Translations under genes and position numbers: made by a program
The notes under the pieces: model-generated
Seen by the model: only the letters and a program-made list of their open reading frames with translations
Told to the model about the DNA's origin: nothing
Database searches by the model: none
Origin: Hominenteromicrobium mulieris
GTDB lineage: Bacteria; Bacillota; Clostridia; Oscillospirales; Acutalibacteraceae
Assembly: GCF_020687165.1 (NCBI RefSeq)
Contig: NZ_JAJEQC010000004.1
Direction: 5' to 3' (one strand)
DNA length: 64,000 nucleotides
Part shown: piece by piece, positions 42,045 through 49,688 of the stretch
How positions within the stretch are numbered: position 1 is the first letter of the stretch
How the letters are laid out: each line of letters starts with the position of its first letter

Positions 42045-42782
42045 ATGACCAGAAAACAGTATTTTTCAAGCGGACTCAAAGACGGCATGCCCATTTGCTT
42101 CGGGTACTTTGCCGTTTCGTTCGCGTTTGGCATTCAGGCCGCGGGCATCGGACTTTCGGTGTTTGAAGCCTCCGTACTCTCCGCCCTAAACGTCACCTCC
42201 GCCGGGCAATTCGCAGCACTCGCCATCATCGCATCGGGCGCGTCGCTCATCGAGCTCGCATTCACGCAACTCATCATCAACCTGCGGTATTTTCTCATGT
42301 CGTGTGCGCTCTCGCAAAAGCTCTCGCCAAGCCTGCCCCTTGGGCACCGCCTCGGCATCGCCTACGGCATGACGGATGAGATCTTCGCCGTCAGCGTCAG
42401 CCAAAGGGAGCCTCTCTCACCATTTTACAGCTATGGGCTCATCGCCGTCGCCATTCCGGGCTGGGTGCTCGGCACGGCACTCGGCGCGGCGGCGGGCAAC
42501 ATTCTGCCGACCGTTTTGACGAACGCGCTCGGCATCGCGATCTACGGTATGTTCATTGCCATCATCCTGCCGCCTGCAAAAGAGAACCGCGTTGTCGCCG
42601 GTGTGGTCGTCCTTTCCATGGTGCTTTCCGCACTGTTCACGTATCTGCCGGTGCTGTGCAACATTTCCTCGGGCTTCCGCATCATTGTCATCACGCTTAT
42701 CACCGCAGGCGGTGCAGCACTGCTGTTCCCCATCCCGGATGAGCCCGCAGAACCGGAAAAGGAGATGCCGCATGAGGGTTGA
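42045..42782 (+). CDS. azlC: Branched-chain amino acid exporter subunit AzlC
   Basis: The 245-residue membrane protein has the AzlC opening (GLKDGMPICFGYFAVSFAFGIQAAGIG), the FASAGQF-like NVTSAGQFAAL motif, and seven or so helices. Together with AzlD it exports branched-chain amino acids. AAGGAG precedes the ATG at 42045; the longer frame has no site. The last 11 bases overlap azlD, the usual coupled arrangement. Confidence 0.92.
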   Translation: MTRKQYFSSGLKDGMPICFGYFAVSFAFGIQAAGIGLSVFEASVLSALNVTSAGQFAALAIIASGASLIELAFTQLIINLRYFLMSCALSQKLSPSLPLGHRLGIAYGMTDEIFAVSVSQREPLSPFYSYGLIAVAIPGWVLGTALGAAAGNILPTVLTNALGIAIYGMFIAIILPPAKENRVVAGVVVLSMVLSALFTYLPVLCNISSGFRIIVITLITAGGAALLFPIPDEPAEPEKEMPHEG

Positions 42783-43092
42783 GGTTTTCCTTTACATACT
42801 CGTTATGGCGGCCGTTACGTATCTTATCCGCATGCTGCCGCTGACGCTCATCCGCCGCAAGATCACAAACCGCACACTGCGCTCGTTTCTCTATTATGTG
42901 CCGTACGCCACGCTTTCCGCCATGACCTTCCCGGCAATTCTCACTGCCACCGGCAGCGCCATCAGCGCCGCGCTCGGCTTTGCCGCCGCTTTGATTTTAG
43001 CATTCCGCGGTAAAAGCCTGCTCACCGTCGCCATTATCGCCAGCGCCACCGTGCTTGTGTGTGAACTCATATTGCCATATCTGCCGCTGTAA
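42772..43092 (+). CDS. azlD: Branched-chain amino acid exporter subunit AzlD
   Basis: The 106-residue protein MRVEVFLYILVMAAVTYLIRMLPL has the AzlD pattern, with LRSFLYYVPYATLSAMTFPAI and four short helices. AAAAGGAGATG lies just upstream of the ATG inside azlC. An upstream in-frame ATG at 42556 would lie deep in azlC and is rejected. It forms the small subunit of the AzlCD exporter. Confidence 0.92.
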   Translation: MRVEVFLYILVMAAVTYLIRMLPLTLIRRKITNRTLRSFLYYVPYATLSAMTFPAILTATGSAISAALGFAAALILAFRGKSLLTVAIIASATVLVCELILPYLPL

Positions 43093-43109
43093 AGCACAGT
43101 TTGCAACGT

Positions 43110-43151
43110 AAAAGTTTCGCCCGCCTTTTTCAATAGGCGGGCGAAACTTTT
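43110..43151. terminator. Perfect bidirectional terminator between azlD and the aldo/keto reductase
   Basis: A 16-base-pair stem without mismatch (arms 43110-43125 and 43136-43151), with T-runs on both strands. Confidence 0.92.
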
Positions 43152-43177
43152 AACTATCGTTATAGAAAGCCTTGTGT

Positions 43178-44323
43178 TTACTCTCTCTCAAAATGCTTTG
43201 CGACCGTCTGCAAGTACTCGATGATCGGCAAATGCTGCGGACATACACCCTCGCACTGGCCGCACTGAATGCACGCGCTCGCTTTGCCGAAGTGCTTTGC
43301 GACGTTCTCGTAATACTCGCTCTGCGGCGTCCAGCCCTCGTCCGGAGAGATTCCCCTGCCGCGCAGCTCCTGCATATCGGCGTTGTACAGCGAGAAATAC
43401 TTCGGGATTGCAATCTGCATCGGGCAGCCGTCCGTGCAGTACGAACAGCCCGTACACGGAATATCGATGCTCGCGTTGATGATGTCCGTCGCCTTTTTGA
43501 TGAGCGCTTTTTCCTCATCGTTCAGCGGCTTAAAATCCTGCATGTACGATGTGTTGTCCAAAAGCTGGTCCATATCACTCATGCCGGAAAGCACGATCTT
43601 CACGTTCGGCAGGCTCGCTGCGAAACGAATTGCCCAAGACGGTACGGAAGCTTCTGGATTATAGTCCTTAAACAGCTTCGTCACTTCTTCCGGCACGTTT
43701 GCGAGCGTGCCGCCCTTCACCGGCTCCATGACGAATACCGGCACGCCGTGCTTTTCGGCAACTTCGTAGCATTTTCTGGACTGCACACCGGCGCTTTCCC
43801 AGTCGAGGTAGTTGAGCTGTAACTGCACAAACTCAAACTCGGGGTGCGCGGTCAGCACTTCGTCCAACAGCTCCGGGCCGTCGTGGAACGAGAAGCCGAT
43901 GTGCTTTACAAGGCCCTTTTCTTTCTTATCGCGGATCCAGCCGAAGCAATCGAACTTATTGTACGTCTCAATGCTATGGCAGTTGATGTCGTGGATGAGG
44001 TAGTAATCAAAATATGTTACGCCCGTCTTTTCCATCTGCTCATTAAAAATGCGGTCGCGGTCTTCAAACGAATTCACGAATGACGAATGTAGCTTTGTCG
44101 TCAGCGTGAAGCTGTCGCGCGGGTGGCGGGAAACAAGTGCTTCCTTCACGGCATTTTCGCTCTTGAATGCGCAGTACATCCACGCCGTGTCAAAATACGT
44201 GAAGCCGCGCTCGATGAACGTATCCACCATTTTCTTGACCTGCTCAATGTCGATCTTGCCCGGGTCGTTCGGGTCCAGAGACGGCAGACGCATGAGGCCG
44301 AAGCCTAATTTCTTTTCAGACAT
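43178..44323 (-). CDS. Aldo/keto reductase with C-terminal 4Fe-4S domain
   Basis: The 381-residue protein has an AKR barrel (GFGLMRLPSLD, FDTAWMYCAFKSE, HIGFSFHDGPELLDEVL). A ferredoxin-like tail follows with CTGCSYCTDGCP and, near the end, CIQCGQCEGVCP. This fused form is common in anaerobic Firmicutes and probably reduces or oxidises carbonyl substrates using Fe-S-linked electrons; the substrate is unknown. AAGGAG fits ATG 44323 best. The promoter (44372-44402) has a 19-base spacer with an 18-base dyad, the hallmark of MerR-family control by an AdhR/NmlR-type regulator, but no such regulator lies next to it. Confidence 0.92.
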   Translation of the reverse strand: MSEKKLGFGLMRLPSLDPNDPGKIDIEQVKKMVDTFIERGFTYFDTAWMYCAFKSENAVKEALVSRHPRDSFTLTTKLHSSFVNSFEDRDRIFNEQMEKTGVTYFDYYLIHDINCHSIETYNKFDCFGWIRDKKEKGLVKHIGFSFHDGPELLDEVLTAHPEFEFVQLQLNYLDWESAGVQSRKCYEVAEKHGVPVFVMEPVKGGTLANVPEEVTKLFKDYNPEASVPSWAIRFAASLPNVKIVLSGMSDMDQLLDNTSYMQDFKPLNDEEKALIKKATDIINASIDIPCTGCSYCTDGCPMQIAIPKYFSLYNADMQELRGRGISPDEGWTPQSEYYENVAKHFGKASACIQCGQCEGVCPQHLPIIEYLQTVAKHFERE

Positions 44324-44371
44324 TTTACTCATACTCCTTATGTAAAAAATTCCAAGCATTTTGCTTCCTAT

Positions 44372-44402
44372 ATCTTACAACTTAAAGTATACTCTAAGTC
44401 AA
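44372..44402 (-). promoter_or_regulatory. MerR-type promoter of the aldo/keto reductase gene
   Basis: On the minus strand TTGACT (44402-44397), 19 bases and TAAGAT (44377-44372). The dyad CTTAGAGTATACTTTAAG (44398-44381) has a single mismatch and fills the spacer. Confidence 0.7.
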
Positions 44403-44416
44403 GCTTTTTTGTAAAA

Positions 44417-44953
44417 TTATTTTTCCGCCTCGAAATATTCCTCCCGCAGTAGCGAAAACTGCATGTCGTCGCGGATTTCGCTTTCTGACGTACGCACGCA
44501 GCGGCGGATACACCCTTCATACACAAACCCCAAGGATCTCAGCAACTTTTCCGAAGCAATATTCCCCGTGAAAACACGCGCTGCTACAACTTCCAGATCT
44601 TCTTCGGTGAATAGTTCATGCAGCACAGCCCGCAGTGCTTCTTTCATATAGCCCTGCCGCGTATATTGCTCCCCGAGATAATACGAAAGACATCTCGAGC
44701 GCACATCGAACCGAACGCCGTCCTCCTCCGCCGCAATCATACCAAGCAAAGCGCCGTCCTCTTTTCGCTCAATATACCATGTGTTTTCATAATCGATTTC
44801 CCTATGAATCAAATGAACCATCTGCTCTTTATCAAGCACTTTCATTACGTTGTTTTTCATTACGAAAGCGCTGTTGCGTATGGCCATGATCTCCGCCGCA
44901 TCTCTCTCCCGCGGCGTGCGCAGTAAAAGTCTTTCTGTGTGCAGTTCTCTCAT
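44417..44953 (-). CDS. GNAT family N-acetyltransferase (RimJ/RimL-like)
   Basis: The 178-residue protein begins MRELHTERLLLRTPRERDAAEI, the opening of RimJ/RimL-type acetyltransferases. It has the acetyl-CoA region YYLGEQYTRQGYMKEALRAVL and the late NIASEKLLRSLGFVYEG motif. It probably acetylates a protein N-terminus or a small amine; the target is unknown. The ATG at 44953 has GGCAGGG upstream. It lies just downstream of the gap terminator and is likely transcribed alone. Confidence 0.85.
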   Translation of the reverse strand: MRELHTERLLLRTPRERDAAEIMAIRNSAFVMKNNVMKVLDKEQMVHLIHREIDYENTWYIERKEDGALLGMIAAEEDGVRFDVRSRCLSYYLGEQYTRQGYMKEALRAVLHELFTEEDLEVVAARVFTGNIASEKLLRSLGFVYEGCIRRCVRTSESEIRDDMQFSLLREEYFEAEK

Positions 44954-44994
44954 ATTTTCCCTGCCTTTCTTTGCCGTGTGTACGTATTTCGGAT

Positions 44995-45035
44995 AAAAAA
45001 CACCCTTTCCTCCATGAACCACGGAAGAAAGGGTG
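44995..45035 (-). terminator. gap: Terminator after gap
   Basis: CACCCTTTC pairs with GAAAGGGTG with partial pairing inside, followed by six T on the minus strand. Confidence 0.85.
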
Positions 45036-45108
45036 CGAAAATCAATTCAGTCTTTTGCTGCATGATGCAGCGTCAAAACACCTGATTTTTCCAGCGCCTA
45101 AGCCGAAA

Positions 45109-46143
45109 TTAGATCTCAGCGAAGTACTTGATGGTTCTGACCATCTGGCTGGTGTAGGAGTTCTCGTTGTCGTACCAAGAAACGACCTGAACCTCATAGA
45201 GGTCGTCAGCAATCTTGGAGACCATCGTCTGGGTAGCATCGAACAGGGAACCGAATCTCATGCCGATAACATCGGAAGAAACGATCGGATCGCAGTTGTA
45301 GCCGAAGCTCTCAGAGGAAGCTGCCTTCATAGCTGCGTTGATGCCGTCGACGGTTACGTCAGCGCCCTTAACAACAGCGGTGAGGATGGTGGTGGAACCG
45401 GTCGGAACCGGAACACGCTGTGCGGAACCGATGAGCTTACCGTTCAGCTCCGGGATAACAAGGCCGATAGCCTTTGCAGCGCCCGTGGAGTTCGGAACGA
45501 TGTTAGCAGCGCCGGCACGTGCACGGCGGAGGTCACCCTTTCTGTGCGGGCCGTCGAGGATCATCTGGTCGCCGGTGTAAGCGTGGATCGTGCTCATGAT
45601 GCCGCTCTGGATCGGAGCATAATCGTTCAGTGCCTTCGCCATCGGAGCGAGGCAGTTCGTGGTGCAGGAAGCAGCGGAGATGATGGTGTCATCAGCCGTC
45701 AGGGTCTTCTCGTTTACGCTGTAAACGATCGTCGGGAGATCGTTGCCTGCCGGAGCGGAAATAACGACCTTCTTTGCGCCTGCGTCGATGTGAGCCTGGC
45801 TCTTAGCCTTAGAGGTGTAGAAGCCGGTGCACTCAAGAACAACGTCAACACCGATCTCGCCCCACGGAAGGTCCTTAGCGTCCTTCTCAGCGTAGATCTT
45901 CAGGGTCTTGCCGTCAACTGTGATGGTGTTAGCCTCGTCGTCAGCGGAAACCGTGTGGAGAGCTTCGCCGATCTTGCCGCAGTAACCGCCCTGTGCGGTG
46001 TCATACTTGAGCAGGTGAGCCAGCATGGAGGGCTTCGTCAGATCGTTGATCGCAACGACCTCATAACCCTCAGCGCCGAACATCTGTCTGAACGCCAGAC
46101 GGCCGATACGGCCGAAACCATTGATTGCAACTTTAACTGCCAT
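45109..46143 (-). CDS. gap: Glyceraldehyde-3-phosphate dehydrogenase, type I
   Basis: The 344-residue enzyme starts MAVKVAINGFGRIGRLAFRQ (NAD site) and has the catalytic SAASCTTNCLAP with Cys160 as nucleophile. The C-terminal WYDNENSYTSQMVRT is standard. It converts glyceraldehyde 3-phosphate to 1,3-bisphosphoglycerate in glycolysis. Codon use is strongly biased, as in nifJ. AGGAGGT precedes the ATG, a TTGTAA-17-TAAAAT promoter lies upstream and a terminator closes it, so it is a single-gene unit. Confidence 0.97.
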   Translation of the reverse strand: MAVKVAINGFGRIGRLAFRQMFGAEGYEVVAINDLTKPSMLAHLLKYDTAQGGYCGKIGEALHTVSADDEANTITVDGKTLKIYAEKDAKDLPWGEIGVDVVLECTGFYTSKAKSQAHIDAGAKKVVISAPAGNDLPTIVYSVNEKTLTADDTIISAASCTTNCLAPMAKALNDYAPIQSGIMSTIHAYTGDQMILDGPHRKGDLRRARAGAANIVPNSTGAAKAIGLVIPELNGKLIGSAQRVPVPTGSTTILTAVVKGADVTVDGINAAMKAASSESFGYNCDPIVSSDVIGMRFGSLFDATQTMVSKIADDLYEVQVVSWYDNENSYTSQMVRTIKYFAEI

Positions 46144-46188
46144 GATTGTATACCTCCTGATAATTGTGGATGCATAATTTGCAATTCT

Positions 46189-46217
46189 ATTTTATAGCAT
46201 TTCGCAGGATTTTACAA
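46189..46217 (-). promoter_or_regulatory. gap: Sigma-A promoter of gap
   Basis: On the minus strand TTGTAA (46217-46212), 17 bases and TAAAAT (46194-46189). Confidence 0.65.
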
Positions 46218-46264
46218 GGGCTAACTGCTAAAAATGCAAACTTTTTCCGTAATTTTCAGAAAAT

Positions 46265-47155
46265 TTACGCGTTTCCCGTGTCTTTTAAAGCATTTTCTTC
46301 TAAATTGCTCTCCGCTTTCGCAGAAACGCGCTGCCCGCTCACCGTAAGCAGCAGGCAAAGGCTGTGAACAGAAAGGCACAGCATCGCAAGCTGGATCACA
46401 TACGGCATCTCCGTCGCATACCCGCGCCCCGCAATGATGAGCACTGTGTTCGAGATCACATACGTCATCCAAAGCACCGCCGCCGGCAGGCCGAACACAT
46501 ACGTGCTGCGCAGCGCCTTTTTGCCGCCCGCGCCGGAGAGCAGCTTGCCTTCGGAAAGCAGGAACAGCAGCATCATCGCACCGCCACCCACGGTAAAGAT
46601 ATTCTCCTCCGTCGTCGCCACAGCGGAATACGTCATGAACGTCACGATCATATACGAAATGCCCCAAACGGAACCGATGGCCCAAAGCCCGCCCGTGCCG
46701 CTCGGGAAGCCCTCGCCCGTCAGCCATATAATGGCAAAAATGAGAGAAACGATCGCGAAAAGCAACGTTAAGACCGCAAACGGCAAATGCGTCGTCACAT
46801 GCGAAGCCTGCACAAAGTAGGTCGGCTGATTGTTGCGGTATAAGTAAAAGTCCCGCAGAAGCGCTGCCGCACACAAAAACAAAAATACACACATCAGAAG
46901 CGCAGAAGCACCCGCCGCCACATTTCTTTTCGTCTCTATGCGCGCGCAAAGCTTTTTGTCCACACGGCACAAAAGCATGCAGAGAAGCGATACGCCGATC
47001 GCCGCACCGCAGTAAATATACGTCAACAGTCCGCTGTCCGTCACAAAGCCCGTGTCATAATCAAAAAAGCAGAGCATCTGCACGCAGCGCAGCGCAGCCG
47101 CCGCAAAGATGCCGATTCCTGCCAAAACAAACGCCAATTTCACTTTCTTATTCAT
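46265..47155 (-). CDS. Multi-pass membrane protein, unknown function
   Basis: The 296-residue protein MNKKVKLAFVLAGIGIFAAAALRCVQ has about eight hydrophobic helices in pairs, short loops and a polar C-terminal tail (VSAKAESNLEENALKDTGNA). No motif ties it to a known transporter or enzyme. It stands alone between gap and the divergent MarR operon. The pattern of evenly spaced helices with few charged residues could be a sensor or a scaffold; I cannot say more. Confidence 0.75.
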   Translation of the reverse strand: MNKKVKLAFVLAGIGIFAAAALRCVQMLCFFDYDTGFVTDSGLLTYIYCGAAIGVSLLCMLLCRVDKKLCARIETKRNVAAGASALLMCVFLFLCAAALLRDFYLYRNNQPTYFVQASHVTTHLPFAVLTLLFAIVSLIFAIIWLTGEGFPSGTGGLWAIGSVWGISYMIVTFMTYSAVATTEENIFTVGGGAMMLLFLLSEGKLLSGAGGKKALRSTYVFGLPAAVLWMTYVISNTVLIIAGRGYATEMPYVIQLAMLCLSVHSLCLLLTVSGQRVSAKAESNLEENALKDTGNA

Positions 47156-47302
47156 ATATCATACACCGCCCACACCCTCGGGGCTTTCCTTTCATCGATT
47201 CATTCGCCGTCCGAATTTGCGGCACATCGGTTCACTGTGTTTTATTTTAGCACATTCCGCCTAAGATGAAAACACCCCGCAAAAAAGATTTTTAATTTCC
47301 TG

Positions 47303-47369
47303 TTGACAACAAACTTTCAAGTGATTATAATATATGCCAGAGTAAACAATTAAGCGCATGATTGTTTAC
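47303..47369 (+). promoter_or_regulatory. Promoter and dyad operator of the MarR-ABC exporter operon
   Basis: TTGACA (47303-47308), 17 bases and TATAAT (47326-47331) form a perfect sigma-A promoter. The inverted repeat GTAAACAAT-N10-ATTGTTTAC (47342-47369) is perfect and lies just after the expected start point, so a bound repressor would block transcription. Confidence 0.85.
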
Positions 47370-47440
47370 ATAGGAGCAGATTCGATTTTGCTGTACGGCG
47401 GGGCCTTCTCCCCGCGAAAACAGATGAAAGGATGGTAACA

Positions 47441-47932
47441 ATGCACGATCACGAAAAAGAGCCCATCGGCCATGCATTGCATGTGCTGGATACCACCATG
47501 CGCCGGTATATTGATACGTATTCCCATAAAAAGGAACACGAAAACCTCACCGGCACAAACACATGGGTCATCCAGTTCATCGCCGATCACAAAGACGGGC
47601 CCGTGTATTTGCGCGATATTGAGCGCCGCTTCGGCATTACGCGTTCCACCGCCTCCAAAGTGGTGGATATGCTTGTGCGAAACGGTTTTGTGGAGCGCCA
47701 CACCGGCGAAACGGACGCCCGCCTGCGTCGTCTGACCCTGACGGAAAAGTCAGAAAACCTTTTGGCCGATATCCGCGCCGACCACGAAGCAATGGAAGCC
47801 GTTTTAACGAAAGGCTTCACGCAAAATGAAAAAGAAACCATGCTCACTTATTTACGGCGCGCAAAAATAAATGTAGATGCTGCCTTTGCCGAAAAGCAGC
47901 AAAAGAAAGAAAGGAGCGGTGCAGATGGTTAA
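47441..47932 (+). CDS. MarR family transcriptional regulator
   Basis: The 163-residue protein has the MarR winged helix: RDIERRFGITRSTASKVVDMLVRNGFVERH, then the wing GETDARLRRLTLTEKSENLL. Its gene overlaps the first ABC exporter gene by eight bases. A perfect dyad operator lies in its own leader, so it very probably represses this operon and is released by a drug or toxic metabolite. AAAGGA precedes ATG 47441; the ATG three codons earlier touches that site. Confidence 0.92.
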   Translation: MHDHEKEPIGHALHVLDTTMRRYIDTYSHKKEHENLTGTNTWVIQFIADHKDGPVYLRDIERRFGITRSTASKVVDMLVRNGFVERHTGETDARLRRLTLTEKSENLLADIRADHEAMEAVLTKGFTQNEKETMLTYLRRAKINVDAAFAEKQQKKERSGADG

Positions 47933-49688
47933 AAAACTGATGGAAAGCATCCGCGAACAGAAAAAGAATTCCATATTGGCCATGGTCACCATCAGCGGTG
48001 AGGTCGCCTTCGAGGTCATCATCCCGCTTTTAATGGCGAATCTCATCGATTACGGCATTGACATGGGCGATATGGGGTACATTGTCAAAATGGGCATTGT
48101 CCTGTTGCTCTCCGCACTGGGTCAGCTTTTCTGCGGTGCCATTTCCGGTAAATTCGCAGCCATTGCCTCCAGTGGCTTTGCCCGCAACCTGCGCCACGAC
48201 ATGTTCTACAAGGTGCAGAATTATTCATTCTCAAACATCGATAAGTTTTCCACCGCAAGTATCGTCACGCGTCTGACAACAGACGTCACGAATCTGCAAA
48301 ACACTTACCAAATGATCATCCGCATGGCGGTACGCAGCCCGCTTATGGCGATTTTCTCGCTTGTCGCGGCATTCGGCATCGACGCCAAGCTCTCGCTTAT
48401 CTTCCTTGCCATCATCCCGGTGCTCGTTCTCGGCCTGTACTTCATCATGACGAGAACGCACCCGATCTTCGAGCGCGTGTTCAGAACTTATGATAAACTG
48501 AACAGCGTTGTGCAGGAGAATCTGCACGGCATCCGCGTGGTAAAGTCCTTTGTCCGTGAAGATCACGAAAATAAGAAGTTCACCGCCATTTCCGAAAATA
48601 TCTATAAGGACTTCAAAAAAGCCGAGCAGCAGCTCGCATGGAACGCTCCACTGATGCAGCTTTGCATGTACGCGGCGGTGCTCCTGCTCTCCTGGTTCGG
48701 CGCACGCACCATTGTTGCTTGCGGCGGTGACGCAGCGACCGGTCTTTCCACCGGCGAGCTTCTGAGCCTGCTGTCTTACGCCACGCAGATTCTCATGAGC
48801 CTCATGGGCCTCTCTATGATCTTCGTCATGCTCACCATGTCCCGTACCTCCGGCGAGCGTGTCGTTGAGCTGCTCAACGAGACCCCGGACATCACCACCC
48901 CCGAAAATGCCGTAAAGAGCGTTCCGGACGGCAGCATCGATTTCGAGCATGTCCAGTTCAGCTATCGTCACGGCACAGAGGGCAAGCCCGTACTTTCCGA
49001 TATTAACCTGCACATTCCGGCAGGCGCCACAGTCGGCGTCATCGGCGGCACCGGCTCCTCCAAATCGAGCTTCGTACAGCTCATCTCGCGCCTGTACGAT
49101 GTTGATCTCGGCGCGGTCAAGGTCGGCGGCATCGACGTCCGCAAATACGACCTGGATACCCTCCGCGGCGATGTCGCCATGGTGCTGCAAAAGAACGTCC
49201 TGTTCTCCGGCACCATCAAAGACAACCTGCGCTGGGGCGATGAAAATGCCACCGACGAGGAGATCCACCATGCCTGTCAGCTCGCACAGGCCGATGACTT
49301 CATTCAAACCTTCCCTAAAGGCTACGATACCTACATTGAGCAGGGCGGCACGAATGTCTCCGGCGGTCAGAAGCAGCGCCTCTGCATCGCGCGTGCGCTG
49401 CTAAAAAAACCAAAGATTCTCATTCTGGACGACTCCACCAGCGCGGTCGATACCCGCACGGATGCGCTTATCCGCGGCGCGTTCGCAAAGGAGATCCCGA
49501 ACACGACAAAAATCATCATCGCCCAGCGCATCGCCTCCGTACAGGGAGCCGATATGATCCTTGTCTTAGATGACGGCAAGATCGTCAGCTGCGGCACGCA
49601 TGACGAGCTCATGCAAACAAGCCCGATCTACCGCGAAGTTTATGAATCCCAGACGAAAGGAGATCCTGACAATGCCACCGCGTCCTAA
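47925..49688 (+). CDS. ABC exporter half-transporter A (degenerate ATP site)
   Basis: The 587-residue protein has six membrane helices and a nucleotide-binding domain. The P-loop reads GGTGSSKSS, the signature is NVSGGQKQRL, and the Walker B is LILDDST: the catalytic Glu is replaced by Asp. That is the mark of the degenerate site in heterodimeric exporters such as LmrCD or TM287/288. AAAGGAG precedes the ATG at 47925. It overlaps the MarR gene and the second half-transporter gene, so all three are coupled. The likely role is drug or lipid export. Confidence 0.93.
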   Translation: MVKKLMESIREQKKNSILAMVTISGEVAFEVIIPLLMANLIDYGIDMGDMGYIVKMGIVLLLSALGQLFCGAISGKFAAIASSGFARNLRHDMFYKVQNYSFSNIDKFSTASIVTRLTTDVTNLQNTYQMIIRMAVRSPLMAIFSLVAAFGIDAKLSLIFLAIIPVLVLGLYFIMTRTHPIFERVFRTYDKLNSVVQENLHGIRVVKSFVREDHENKKFTAISENIYKDFKKAEQQLAWNAPLMQLCMYAAVLLLSWFGARTIVACGGDAATGLSTGELLSLLSYATQILMSLMGLSMIFVMLTMSRTSGERVVELLNETPDITTPENAVKSVPDGSIDFEHVQFSYRHGTEGKPVLSDINLHIPAGATVGVIGGTGSSKSSFVQLISRLYDVDLGAVKVGGIDVRKYDLDTLRGDVAMVLQKNVLFSGTIKDNLRWGDENATDEEIHHACQLAQADDFIQTFPKGYDTYIEQGGTNVSGGQKQRLCIARALLKKPKILILDDSTSAVDTRTDALIRGAFAKEIPNTTKIIIAQRIASVQGADMILVLDDGKIVSCGTHDELMQTSPIYREVYESQTKGDPDNATAS

